From contig NZ_JANHDK010000001.1 of assembly GCF_024494725.1 (NCBI RefSeq), positions 620,001-684,000 of the forward strand: a stretch of DNA of 64,000 nt, given 5' to 3'. This DNA comes from Haloplanus ruber. GTDB lineage: Archaea > Halobacteriota > Halobacteria > Halobacteriales > Haloferacaceae. Made by a program: the position numbers and the translations under genes. Below, piece after piece: positions 1-7,370 of the stretch (position 1 is the stretch's first letter; the number at the start of each line of letters is the position of its first letter). A model generated the notes under the pieces. It ran no database searches, was not told the DNA's origin, and saw nothing but the letters and a program-made list of their open reading frames with translations.

Positions 1-619
1 GGATCAACACGACGAAGAGTCCGCCGCGCTCATCGAGGCCGCCGTCGACGGGGACGGCCGGGCTGAGTGCGACCACCGGCACGCTCAGTAAGACGACCGC
101 GACGGCGTAGCCGCTTTTCGCGACCGCATCCTGGACCGTCCGTCGGCGGACTAGATAGGCGGTGGCACCAAGCCACGCGACGAAGCCGAGCGGAATCGCC
201 ACGCCACTCCCCGTGAGAAACCCGAGGACGACAGTGCCGACCACGCCGACGACGAGTCCGCCAACGGCGCCGACCAAGGCGGTGAGCGTGCCGTCGACGG
301 CTCCGTCGGGAGCTAGCAGCCGGCTGGCTTGCCCCTCCGTCCCGGCGGTGGCTCCGGACCTGTCGGCCGCGTCGGTGATCCGACGACCGTACGCCGCGAT
401 GGTGGCACCGATCCCGGAGTCCGCCTGTGACTCGGCGGCGCCTGCGGCCATCTCCGTCCCAACCTCGGCCTCCGCCTCGTCCCACACGCCGTCGTTGTCC
501 GCGTCGGCCGCTGCCCGCTCCTCGGTGAGGTCGGCCGAACAGTGCATACAGTAGGTCGCCGTCCGGCCGATTGGCTCACCGCAGTTCGGACAGCGCGGGT
601 CGGTCGTGGAATCAGTCAT
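1..619 (-). CDS. Zinc-ribbon membrane protein, C-terminus cut by window edge
   Basis: The frame opens with ATG at 619 and runs off the left edge without a stop, so at least 206 residues are present. The N-terminus has a double-CxxC zinc ribbon (CPNCGEPIG then CMHC, residues about 10-27), then an acidic Ala/Gly-rich linker (about 30-90), then at least two hydrophobic segments (about 110-135 and 140-190) separated by a basic VRRRT turn. This is the layout of haloarchaeal zinc-ribbon membrane proteins of unknown function. The gene is divergent from the MoCF protein at 784. Function is not assignable from sequence. Confidence 0.8.
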   Translation of the reverse strand, partial: MTDSTTDPRCPNCGEPIGRTATYCMHCSADLTEERAAADADNDGVWDEAEAEVGTEMAAGAAESQADSGIGATIAAYGRRITDAADRSGATAGTEGQASRLLAPDGAVDGTLTALVGAVGGLVVGVVGTVVLGFLTGSGVAIPLGFVAWLGATAYLVRRRTVQDAVAKSGYAVAVVLLSVPVVALSPAVPVDGGLDERGGLFVVLI

Positions 620-783
620 GTCAGGGAGTTCGTTTCGACGGGCAACCTGTGTCGTGGTCGTCGCCAAACTGTTTGGATACGTGACACTACAACCCCTTCA
701 CCGTTACTGTGATCGACCGCTCGCGCGACGCGTTGGTGACCGATCCAGACAGCTTTTGGTCGCGGCCACTCTCGTCACGGCCG

Positions 784-1515
784 ATGGAAGTCGCCATTCT
801 CACCGTGGGCGACGAGGTGCTCGCGGGTGATACGGAGAACACGAACGCGACGTGGCTCGCCGACCGGCTGACGTCGGCGGGTGCGACGGTCGTCCGCATC
901 CTTACCGTTCCGGACGACCGGGCGGTGATTCGGGAGACCGTCGAGCGGTGGTGTGATGCCTTCGATGCCGTCGTCGTCACCGGTGGCTTGGGCGGCACAC
1001 ACGACGATGTGACTGCCGACGCCATCGCGGACGCCTTCGGCCGTGACTTGGTCGTCGACCCCGCTGTCCGCGAGGACGTCGTCGAGACCGTCGCCGCCTA
1101 TCGGGAGCGCAACCCCGACCTGGTCGAGGCCCACGAACTTGACATCGACGTCGACGCCTGGGCGGCGCTGCCCGAGGGGTCCCGTCCGCTCGTCAACCCC
1201 GAGGGGCTGTGTCCCGGCTGTGTCCTCGAAAACGTCTACGCCTTCCCGGGGGTTCCCGCGGAGATGCAGGCCCTCTTCGAACTCGTGGCCGGCGAGTTCG
1301 GCGGCGACGCCGTCTCGACGACGCTGTACACCCCACAGCCCGAGGGATCGATGGTCGAGGCGCTCGCAGGCGTCCGCGAGCGGTTCGACGTCACCGTCGG
1401 GAGCTACCCGAGCGGCGACGAGCGAAACCGGTTGAAGATCACCGCAACCGACGCCGCCGAAATCGAGGACGCGGCCGCGTGGCTCCGAGAGCGAATCGAC
1501 GTCGTCCCGGAGTGA
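784..1515 (+). CDS. Molybdopterin-binding (MoCF/CinA N-terminal-like) protein
   Basis: A 243-residue protein beginning MEVAILTVGDEVL, the standard opening of the MoCF_BD fold (MoaB/MogA/CinA-N). The family signature VVVTGGLGGTHDDVT is at about residues 68-82, and the C-terminal part (GSYPSGDERNRLKITATD) resembles the archaeal CinA-like subfamily. An in-frame ATG at 709 would add 25 residues lacking homology-like character, so 784 is preferred. These proteins bind pterin or nucleotide pyrophosphate substrates; the exact reaction for stand-alone archaeal versions is uncertain. The ABC operon follows after about 120 bases. Confidence 0.85.
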   Translation: MEVAILTVGDEVLAGDTENTNATWLADRLTSAGATVVRILTVPDDRAVIRETVERWCDAFDAVVVTGGLGGTHDDVTADAIADAFGRDLVVDPAVREDVVETVAAYRERNPDLVEAHELDIDVDAWAALPEGSRPLVNPEGLCPGCVLENVYAFPGVPAEMQALFELVAGEFGGDAVSTTLYTPQPEGSMVEALAGVRERFDVTVGSYPSGDERNRLKITATDAAEIEDAAAWLRERIDVVPE

Positions 1516-1632
1516 GTCGGGCGACCGCGCCCCGCGGCGGCAACCGCCGGTCGAACGAGTACGACGGTGTGAGAATCACGACTGATTCTGCGGGCCGTGC
1601 GTTTAACCCGCCGCCGGCCGTCACTCCGAGAG

Positions 1633-2529
1633 ATGATCGAGGCCGACTCCCTCCGGAAGACATACGGCGACTTCCCCGCCGTCGTCGGCAGCACGTTCGA
1701 CGTAGAGCGGGGCGAGATTTTCGGCATCGTCGGCCCGAACGGCGCAGGAAAGACGACGACGCTGAAGATGATCGCCGGGCTGATCGAACCTTCGGCTGGG
1801 TCGGCAACCGTCGCGGGCTTCGACGCCGAGGACCCCGAGATGCGCCGCTCGCTTGGGTTCCTCCCCGAGGAATCGCCGCTCTACGAGGACATGACCGCCC
1901 GCTCGTATCTCGATTTCTTCGCTGACCTCTACGACGTGCCGTCCGAGACGGCGACCGAACGGATCGAAGAGACCCTCGACCGTCTCGAACTTGACCACCG
2001 CGACCGTCGGCTCGGCGACGTATCGAAGGGCATGAAACGCAAGGTCGCAATCGCCCGGTCGCTGGTGAACGATCCCGACGTGTTGGTCTACGACGAACCC
2101 GCGAGCGGACTCGACCCACTGACCACCAACTACGTCCTGGAGTTCGTTCGCGAACTCCGTGACGCCGGCAAGACGGTGCTGTTCAGCGCGCACAACCTCT
2201 ATCACGTCGAGAGCGTCTGTGACCGGGTGGCGATCATGAACCGGGGCGAAATCGTCGCCCGCGGGACCGTCCCCGAGATTCGGGAACGGTACGGCACCAC
2301 CGAGTACCGCGTGTTCACGTCGGTTCCCGTCCCCGCGTTCGAGACCGACCCGGCCGGCGACCGCCACGTCACCACCGTCGCGGACATGGCGGCCGTCGAG
2401 CGGGTCCGCGAGGCGGCCGGCGAGGCGGGCGGCGAGGTAGTCGATATTCGCACCGACGAGCCGAGTCTGGAGGAGATATTCCTGGATCTGGCCGCGGAGA
2501 CGGTCGACGGCCCGCGGGGGGCGCAGTGA
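1633..2529 (+). CDS. ABC transporter ATP-binding protein (NatA/CcmA type)
   Basis: A 298-residue ABC ATPase with Walker A GPNGAGKTT at residues 34-42, a signature-like stretch VSKGMKRK before IARSL, Walker B VLVYDEPASGLDP and a switch histidine in FSAHNLYHVE. The C-terminal about 80 residues form the extra domain common in DrrA/NatA-like exporters. The start at 1633 (MIEADSLRKTYG) matches the family N-terminus better than the in-frame ATG at 1597. Its stop overlaps the GTG start of the next permease, so the subunits are translationally coupled. It should energise the two following permeases; the substrate is unknown (NatA-type systems export Na+, drugs or peptides). Confidence 0.92.
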   Translation: MIEADSLRKTYGDFPAVVGSTFDVERGEIFGIVGPNGAGKTTTLKMIAGLIEPSAGSATVAGFDAEDPEMRRSLGFLPEESPLYEDMTARSYLDFFADLYDVPSETATERIEETLDRLELDHRDRRLGDVSKGMKRKVAIARSLVNDPDVLVYDEPASGLDPLTTNYVLEFVRELRDAGKTVLFSAHNLYHVESVCDRVAIMNRGEIVARGTVPEIRERYGTTEYRVFTSVPVPAFETDPAGDRHVTTVADMAAVERVREAAGEAGGEVVDIRTDEPSLEEIFLDLAAETVDGPRGAQ

Positions 2530-4406
2530 CGGCGCCGCCGCCGTCCGACCGACTCCGCGACGGTCTCCGTGCGGTCGCCCGTATCGCCCGCTGGGAGGTG
2601 GGGCGAAGCGCCGGCGTCGTCGACCGACGGACGGCGGCGCTCGGTCTCGTTGCTCTCCTGCTCGCGGGAGCGGTCGGCGGTGCAACCCTCGCGACTGGCG
2701 GCGCCGCCCTCGACCGCGACGTCTACCGGATCGGGGTCGCGGCCGACAGCCCTTACCACGAGGTGGTTCGAGAGAGTCCGGCACTCGCGGCGCGACCCCC
2801 TGACCTCGGCTCGCTCGGCCGCAGCGTCGAGGTGGTCGTCCGCGACGACCAGTTCTACGTTGCCGACTCGCGGAAGGCCGAGGCCGCACTGTCGTCGTTC
2901 CGGAGCGCCGTTCGACGGCACAACCTAAATCAGATGGAGGCAGAGGAGAACGTCTCGGCGGCGTTCCCGGTCGTCGTCACGCTTCGGTACGCCGACCGTG
3001 GGGGTAGCCCGGGCGCTGTCGCCGATGGCGGCTCCGGGACGGAAACGGGCGCTGGGACCGGCGGCGTAGCCGGCGACGACCCCGCGTCCGGCGACGAGAC
3101 GCGCAGCGGTGGCGACGACGGGAGCGAAAGCGAAGGTGGGAGCGACGGCGGCGACGGAGGAGCAGACGACACTGCAGACACCGCCGGCGGCACCGGCGGC
3201 ACCGACGGCTCGCTCGGCGTCCCGTTTCTCGGCGGGAGTCTCCTGGGCGGCGGCAATTCCGGCTCGCCGGCCGATATCTCGCCGCCGTTCCCCTTCGGCG
3301 CACTCGTCCTCGCGTTCGTCTTTTTCGTGCCGATGAACTTCGTCATCCAGCCCTACGGGAGTAGCATCCTCAACGAACGGATCAACCGACGGGGCGAACT
3401 GCTGTTGGTCGCGCCCGTCTCTCCGACCGCTATCGTCGCGGGCAAGACCTTGCCGTACTTGGCGACGCTGGTGGGCCTGACCGCAGTCATCGCCCTCGCC
3501 ATCGGCGGCGGCCTGACGAGCGTGGCCGCCGTTGCCCCCATCGCCGCCCTCTATCTTGCGGCCACCTTCGTCGGCGGCATGTTCGCCCGGTCGTTCAAGG
3601 AGCTCACCTTCGTCACCGTCACCATCTCCGTCTTTCTCACCTCCTATGCCTTCGTCCCCGCCATCTTCACGAACGTGACGCCAATCGCCCTCATCTCGCC
3701 GCTGACGCTCGTCGTCCACGACCTGCAGGGTACCGGCGTCACCGCCGCCCAGTACGCCTTCTCGACCGGCCCCTTCTACGTGGGCGCGGCCGTCCTCTTC
3801 ACCCTCGGAGTCGGTGTCTACCGCGAGGAGGATATGTTCACACAGCGCCCCGTCCCGCTGAAGTTCCTTGACGCGCTCGACAGCCGAATCGCTGGGCCGC
3901 GCTCTATGGCCGTCCTGAGCGCGCTCGCTATCCCCTTCGTCTTCATCGTCGAACTCCTCGCCATCGCCGTCCTCTTTGTCCTCCCCGTCGACGTCTCGAT
4001 TCCCCTCCTCCTGCTCGTCGTCGCCGGCGTGGAGGAAGTCGCAAAGAGCGTCCACGTCTACGCGGGATTCGAAAACGACTTCACCAACCGCCGCACCCTG
4101 CGGACGGCACTCATTCTCGGCTCGCTCTCGGGACTCGGATTTTTCCTCGGCGAGAAGCTCACTGCCGTCGTCCAGTTCGTTGGGCTTCCGGATCTGGCGC
4201 TCGGACAGGCGGCGTTCACGCCGGTCGGCGTCGGCTCCGCGGCCGCCCTCGGACTCCTCGTTGCCCCCCTCGTCCTCCACGCGACGACGACGAGTATCGC
4301 GGCGCTGGGGGCGAGTCGCTCCCGTAACTGGTATTTCGCGGCGCTCGTGCCCGCGACGTTGCTTCATGCGGCGTACAACTTCGCGGTGGTGAGTGTCCTT
4401 GGGTGA
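2526..4406 (+). CDS. ABC-2 type permease fused to a PrsW-like intramembrane protease domain
   Basis: A 626-residue protein with GTG start overlapping the ATPase stop. Residues about 35-57 form a first membrane segment, then comes a large extracytoplasmic region with a Gly/Asp/Ser-rich low-complexity stretch (about 155-240). A bundle of ABC-2 helices begins at about 258, including the signature-like region around NERINRRGELLLVAPVSP. From about residue 455 a second helical domain carries PrsW-family motifs: EEVAK at 503-507 (EExxK), FFLGE with F539 and E543 (FxxxE), H585, and HAAYN at 614-618. PrsW proteins are glutamic-type intramembrane proteases related to CPBP. The fusion implies transport coupled to membrane proteolysis; this is inferred, and activity could be lost. 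It overlaps the next permease by 14 bases. Confidence 0.82.
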   Translation: MTAPPPSDRLRDGLRAVARIARWEVGRSAGVVDRRTAALGLVALLLAGAVGGATLATGGAALDRDVYRIGVAADSPYHEVVRESPALAARPPDLGSLGRSVEVVVRDDQFYVADSRKAEAALSSFRSAVRRHNLNQMEAEENVSAAFPVVVTLRYADRGGSPGAVADGGSGTETGAGTGGVAGDDPASGDETRSGGDDGSESEGGSDGGDGGADDTADTAGGTGGTDGSLGVPFLGGSLLGGGNSGSPADISPPFPFGALVLAFVFFVPMNFVIQPYGSSILNERINRRGELLLVAPVSPTAIVAGKTLPYLATLVGLTAVIALAIGGGLTSVAAVAPIAALYLAATFVGGMFARSFKELTFVTVTISVFLTSYAFVPAIFTNVTPIALISPLTLVVHDLQGTGVTAAQYAFSTGPFYVGAAVLFTLGVGVYREEDMFTQRPVPLKFLDALDSRIAGPRSMAVLSALAIPFVFIVELLAIAVLFVLPVDVSIPLLLLVVAGVEEVAKSVHVYAGFENDFTNRRTLRTALILGSLSGLGFFLGEKLTAVVQFVGLPDLALGQAAFTPVGVGSAAALGLLVAPLVLHATTTSIAALGASRSRNWYFAALVPATLLHAAYNFAVVSVLG

Positions 4407-5445
4407 TCCACGCCTGACCATCGCCCGGCGGGAACTGGCGACGCTGCGCTCCGAGAAGACAATCGTCCTCGCCTTGCTCATTCAACTGTTCATCGCCGCC
4501 TTCTCGTCGTTTCTCGTCGTCGGCCTCGTCTCGCTGTACGACCCTGGAAGCGTCGATGGCTTCGAGACGGAGGTGGCCGTCACCGGCGACGCGAGCAACG
4601 AGTTGCTGGCGACCGTCGACGAGCGACCGTCGATATCGGGGACGCGCTACGTCTCCGAGACGTCGGCGCGGGCGGCCTTCGACCGCGGGGAGGTGGACGC
4701 CATCCTCCTCGCGGACCGGCGGGCGGGCCGGGTATTCGTCACAGCGACGGTCCCCGACGGTAACGTCCGTACGACGATCATCGTCGTCCAGTTGCGCGAC
4801 GCGCTGTCGACGTTCGAGCGCGTGGAGCGGGCCGACCGCTCCGCGCAGCTGTCGGCGACGCCGCTCGGCCTCCCACCGCGGAGCGGCGCCTCGCCGTACT
4901 ACGGGTTCAGCTACACCGTGTTGCTCCCGTTGCTCTGTTTCCTCCCCGTCTTCATCAGCGGGTCGATGACCGTCGACTCGCTGACCGAGGAGGTCGAACG
5001 CGGGACGCTCGAACTCCTCCGGGTCGCCCCCGTCTCGACCGTCGACATCGTCGACGGCAAGGTGTGGGCCGCGGTGGGACTCGCCCCCGCGCAGGCGGCG
5101 CTCTGGGTCGCGTTGTTGGATCTCAACGGGACGAGCGTTCGCCACCCCGTCGCCGTGCTCGTCGTCGTCGCCGCACTCGCTCTCCTCGTGGTCACACTTG
5201 CGGCGACCATCGCCCTGCTCGCCCCGGACCGCCGGGCCGCCCAGTTTCTCTACTCCGTGGGCGTCCTCGTCGCCTTCGGCGGGGCGACGCTCCTCCCCGT
5301 GAACCCCGTCAACTCCGTCGCCCGCCTCGCCGTGGACAGCGTCGGTCCGACGTATCCGTTGCTGGTCGCTGGCTACGTCGTCCTCGGGGTCGCCGCCTAC
5401 CTCGGCCTCCGGCGAACGGTGCCGCGGATCGACGTCGACGAGTAG
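4393..5445 (+). CDS. ABC-2 type permease, second subunit
   Basis: A 350-residue permease with GTG start inside the end of the preceding gene. One N-terminal membrane segment (about residues 17-40) is followed by an extracytoplasmic domain of about 130 residues and then about five membrane helices. The sequence VERGTLELLRVAPVSTVDIVDGK is the typical ABC-2/NatB motif between helices and corresponds to RRGELLLVAPVSPTAIVAGK in the preceding permease, so the two permeases are paralogous. Together with the ATPase they should form a heterodimeric exporter. Confidence 0.88.
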   Translation: MSLGDPRLTIARRELATLRSEKTIVLALLIQLFIAAFSSFLVVGLVSLYDPGSVDGFETEVAVTGDASNELLATVDERPSISGTRYVSETSARAAFDRGEVDAILLADRRAGRVFVTATVPDGNVRTTIIVVQLRDALSTFERVERADRSAQLSATPLGLPPRSGASPYYGFSYTVLLPLLCFLPVFISGSMTVDSLTEEVERGTLELLRVAPVSTVDIVDGKVWAAVGLAPAQAALWVALLDLNGTSVRHPVAVLVVVAALALLVVTLAATIALLAPDRRAAQFLYSVGVLVAFGGATLLPVNPVNSVARLAVDSVGPTYPLLVAGYVVLGVAAYLGLRRTVPRIDVDE

Positions 5446-5491
5446 CTCCCACCCCGAAACACACTCAAGGCACGCACGAGAGATGTCGTGT

Positions 5492-5803
5492 ATGGGTTTC
5501 GGAAGCACCGCCAAGAAGCTTCAGCAGGTCGCCGACATGGCCGAAGACGTCTACGCCCGCCTGAACAAGCTTCGAGAACAGGTGAGCGAGATGCGCGAAA
5601 CGGTCGTCGAGACACAGGACCGGGTCGACGAACTCGACCGCGAACTAGCCGAACAGCGGGCCATCCTCGAGGCACTCGCCGAGCAACGCGGGATCGACGT
5701 GGAAGCGATCACCGCCGAAGTCCACGTCGTCGACGCCGAGGAAGTCGCCGCCGAGGAAGGAAGCGACGGCGGTGACGCGGCTGACGCCACCACCGACGCC
5801 TGA
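5492..5803 (+). CDS. DUF5798-type small coiled-coil protein
   Basis: A 103-residue protein beginning MGFGSTAKKLQQVADMAEDVY. The middle (about residues 20-65) is a heptad-rich coiled coil (LREQVSEMRETVVETQDRVDELDRELAEQ), and the tail is acidic and Ala/Asp-rich. This resembles the haloarchaeal DUF5798 family, whose function is unknown. An upstream in-frame ATG at 5483 would add only three residues; the MGxGSTAKK start looks like the family start. The gene follows the ABC operon after 46 bases and converges on the CoA-binding protein. Confidence 0.8.
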   Translation: MGFGSTAKKLQQVADMAEDVYARLNKLREQVSEMRETVVETQDRVDELDRELAEQRAILEALAEQRGIDVEAITAEVHVVDAEEVAAEEGSDGGDAADATTDA

Positions 5804-5807
5804 CCCC

Positions 5808-6230
5808 TCACTCGCTGTGTCGCCGATGTTCGACCTTCAGACAGCGATCCTGGACGACGCGCAGTCCAGCCTCGCGGGCGCGGGCGGCCGCGTCGTCGTC
5901 ACGGATCCCGCGCTGGAGCCAGACGCCTTGGACGTCGTCACGCGCCGCGACCCGCTCCAGCACGTCGCTGACGACGCCGCTCACTGCCTCGCTCGGTCGA
6001 AACACGTCGACCAAATCGACCGCCGCACCAACCTCGGCGAGGCTATCGACCGACGGCCGGCCGAGGATCTCCTCGCGGTTCGGGTTGACCGGGACGATGT
6101 CGTACCCCTGTCGTTGGAGGTAGGCCGGAACGTCGTGGGCTGCCTTGCCGGGCGTTCCCGAACAGCCGACGACGGCGATGGTGTCGACGTTGAGGAGCGA
6201 TTCGATGTCGTCGTCAGTCGTATCAGTCAT
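5808..6230 (-). CDS. CoA-binding domain protein (YccU-like)
   Basis: A 140-residue single-domain Rossmann protein: IAVVGCSGTPGKAAHDVPAYL near the N-terminus is the nucleotide-binding loop, IVPVNPNREEILGRPSVDSLAEV is the second strand/helix region, and VDLVDVFRPSEAV follows. This is the CoA_binding_2 pattern, related to the N-terminal domain of succinyl-CoA synthetase alpha. Proteins of this size bind CoA or acyl-CoA and have no known catalytic role. Convergent with the DUF5798-type gene, four bases between stops. Confidence 0.87.
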   Translation of the reverse strand: MTDTTDDDIESLLNVDTIAVVGCSGTPGKAAHDVPAYLQRQGYDIVPVNPNREEILGRPSVDSLAEVGAAVDLVDVFRPSEAVSGVVSDVLERVAARDDVQGVWLQRGIRDDDAAARAREAGLRVVQDRCLKVEHRRHSE

Positions 6231-6268
6231 GGTTGTGGCGTAGGCGACCCGCGATCAAGAATCGCCCG

Positions 6269-6883
6269 CTACCGCTCAGGCAGGTTCGCCGTCGGCTCGC
6301 CGTCCTCGTGAGTCTCGATCACGCCGTCGAACAGTTGTTTTAGCGTGTTCATGGTCTTGTCGTCGTGGGCCGAGGAGTCGATGGCGTAGAGACCGAGTCC
6401 GTCGACGCTCTGGACGCGCCCGGTGAAGACGTGAAGGAAGCGGAACACCGTCTGGAGGTCCGAGTACATCAGGAGCGTCGACAGCGAGTCCAGAAACACC
6501 CGGTTTCGCTCCACACCTTGCTTCTCGTAGAACTCTTCGAGGATTTCGGAGAACTTGATCCCGACGCCAGTCATGTCCACGGGCGAAGAAGTGTAGCGGA
6601 CCTGCGTATCGTCGCGGACCTCGTTGACACCCTGCTGTCTGGTGACACAGTCTACGACCGCGACGGGACGGTCGGCGTAGTCGACGCGTTCACCGAGATC
6701 CTCGAAGACGCGTTTGGCGCCGTCGGTGTTACTGACGACGACGGCACCCTCGTCGTTGCGGATGCCGGTCGCTAGTGCGTCGAAGGCGAAGCTTTTCTTG
6801 CCGGTGAGCGCCGGACCGGAGAGAAGGAGGTTGGTCCCCGCTTCGACCTCGACACCGAGCGGCGGGCCAAGGTCATACATCAC
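6269..6883 (-). CDS. KaiC/RAD55-like RecA-superfamily ATPase, altered P-loop
   Basis: A 204-residue protein of the KaiC/GvpD/RAD55-like type common in haloarchaea. The P-loop region reads LLLSGPALTGKKSFAF (residues 19-34), with lysine where Walker A normally has Ser/Thr after GK. A Walker B-like strand is NRVFLDSLSTLLMYSD. The C-terminus is acidic. Such short proteins are often near signalling genes, but the role here is unknown. Two adjacent ATG codons open the frame (6883 and 6880); either could be used. The altered P-loop suggests a nucleotide-binding or regulatory rather than fully active ATPase. Confidence 0.75.
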   Translation of the reverse strand: MMYDLGPPLGVEVEAGTNLLLSGPALTGKKSFAFDALATGIRNDEGAVVVSNTDGAKRVFEDLGERVDYADRPVAVVDCVTRQQGVNEVRDDTQVRYTSSPVDMTGVGIKFSEILEEFYEKQGVERNRVFLDSLSTLLMYSDLQTVFRFLHVFTGRVQSVDGLGLYAIDSSAHDDKTMNTLKQLFDGVIETHEDGEPTANLPER

Positions 6884-7101
6884 GAACCCTCGTGGGGACC
6901 ACTAGATGGAGGGAAACCACTCCCTGCGGACGACACAGCTCACCGGAAATCATGAGGTAGTATGAACATATAGTGAGCCGGTAATATTCTTTTTGATTGC
7001 GTAGAATCGGAGGATGAGGCTTCGATGCGGAGAAACCGTCCCCACCCCTATCACTCGGCCCGGACGATACCGTGCTCCTGCGATGTCCATCGCAAATCGC
7101 G

Positions 7102-7113
7102 TCATTTATCATC
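7102..7113 (+). promoter_or_regulatory. Probable TATA element of tRNA-Arg
   Basis: AT-rich TCATTTATCATC lies 25-36 bases before the mature 5' end of the tRNA, the expected archaeal TATA distance. Assigned from position and composition only. Confidence 0.45.
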
Positions 7114-7137
7114 GGCCGTCGAGTTTCGTTAGAACAC

Positions 7138-7212
7138 GGGCGCTTAGCTCAGCCTGGACAGAGTATCTGGCTTCGGACCAGATTGTCGCGGGTTCAAATC
7201 CTGCAGCGCCCA
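7138..7212 (+). tRNA. tRNA-Arg (anticodon TCG)
   Basis: A 75-base cloverleaf. Acceptor arms GGGCGCT / AGCGCCC pair perfectly with discriminator A. The D arm is GCTC/GAGT, the anticodon stem TCTGG/CCAGA with loop CTTCGGA giving anticodon TCG, and the T arm GCGGG-TTCAAAT-CCTGC. CCA is not encoded. No intron is seen. The tRNA forms the left border of the restriction/nuclease block; tRNA-Arg genes are frequent integration sites, but no integrase or second copy of the 3' end was found. Confidence 0.96.
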
Positions 7213-7328
7213 TTCGTCTTCAACGGATTCAATTTGTGCGAGAGGTCATCTTTAGGAAGCCACTGTATTTCGACTGCCTACTTCAGACAATCGAAACACA
7301 GTAGTCGACGCCATCGACGTTCCCTCTA

Positions 7329-7370
7329 CGAAAACACCTATCCCAGAGAGTACACATCTTTTTGTAGATG
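7329..7370 (+). promoter_or_regulatory. mcrB promoter with inverted repeat over the start codon
   Basis: CGAAAACACCTATCCC (7329-7344) looks like a BRE/TATA element centred near -27 relative to the ATG at 7368, implying a leaderless transcript. The start lies in an inverted repeat, CATCT (7355-7359) and AGATG (7366-7370), separated by TTTTGT. A repressor there would block initiation. The repeat is short and could be chance. Confidence 0.4.

Noticed and set aside
2925-4481. Long minus-strand open frame of over 500 codons, acidic
   Set aside because: It lies wholly opposite the ABC permease genes; the high-GC codon pattern creates stop-free antisense frames. The plus-strand genes have clear motifs.
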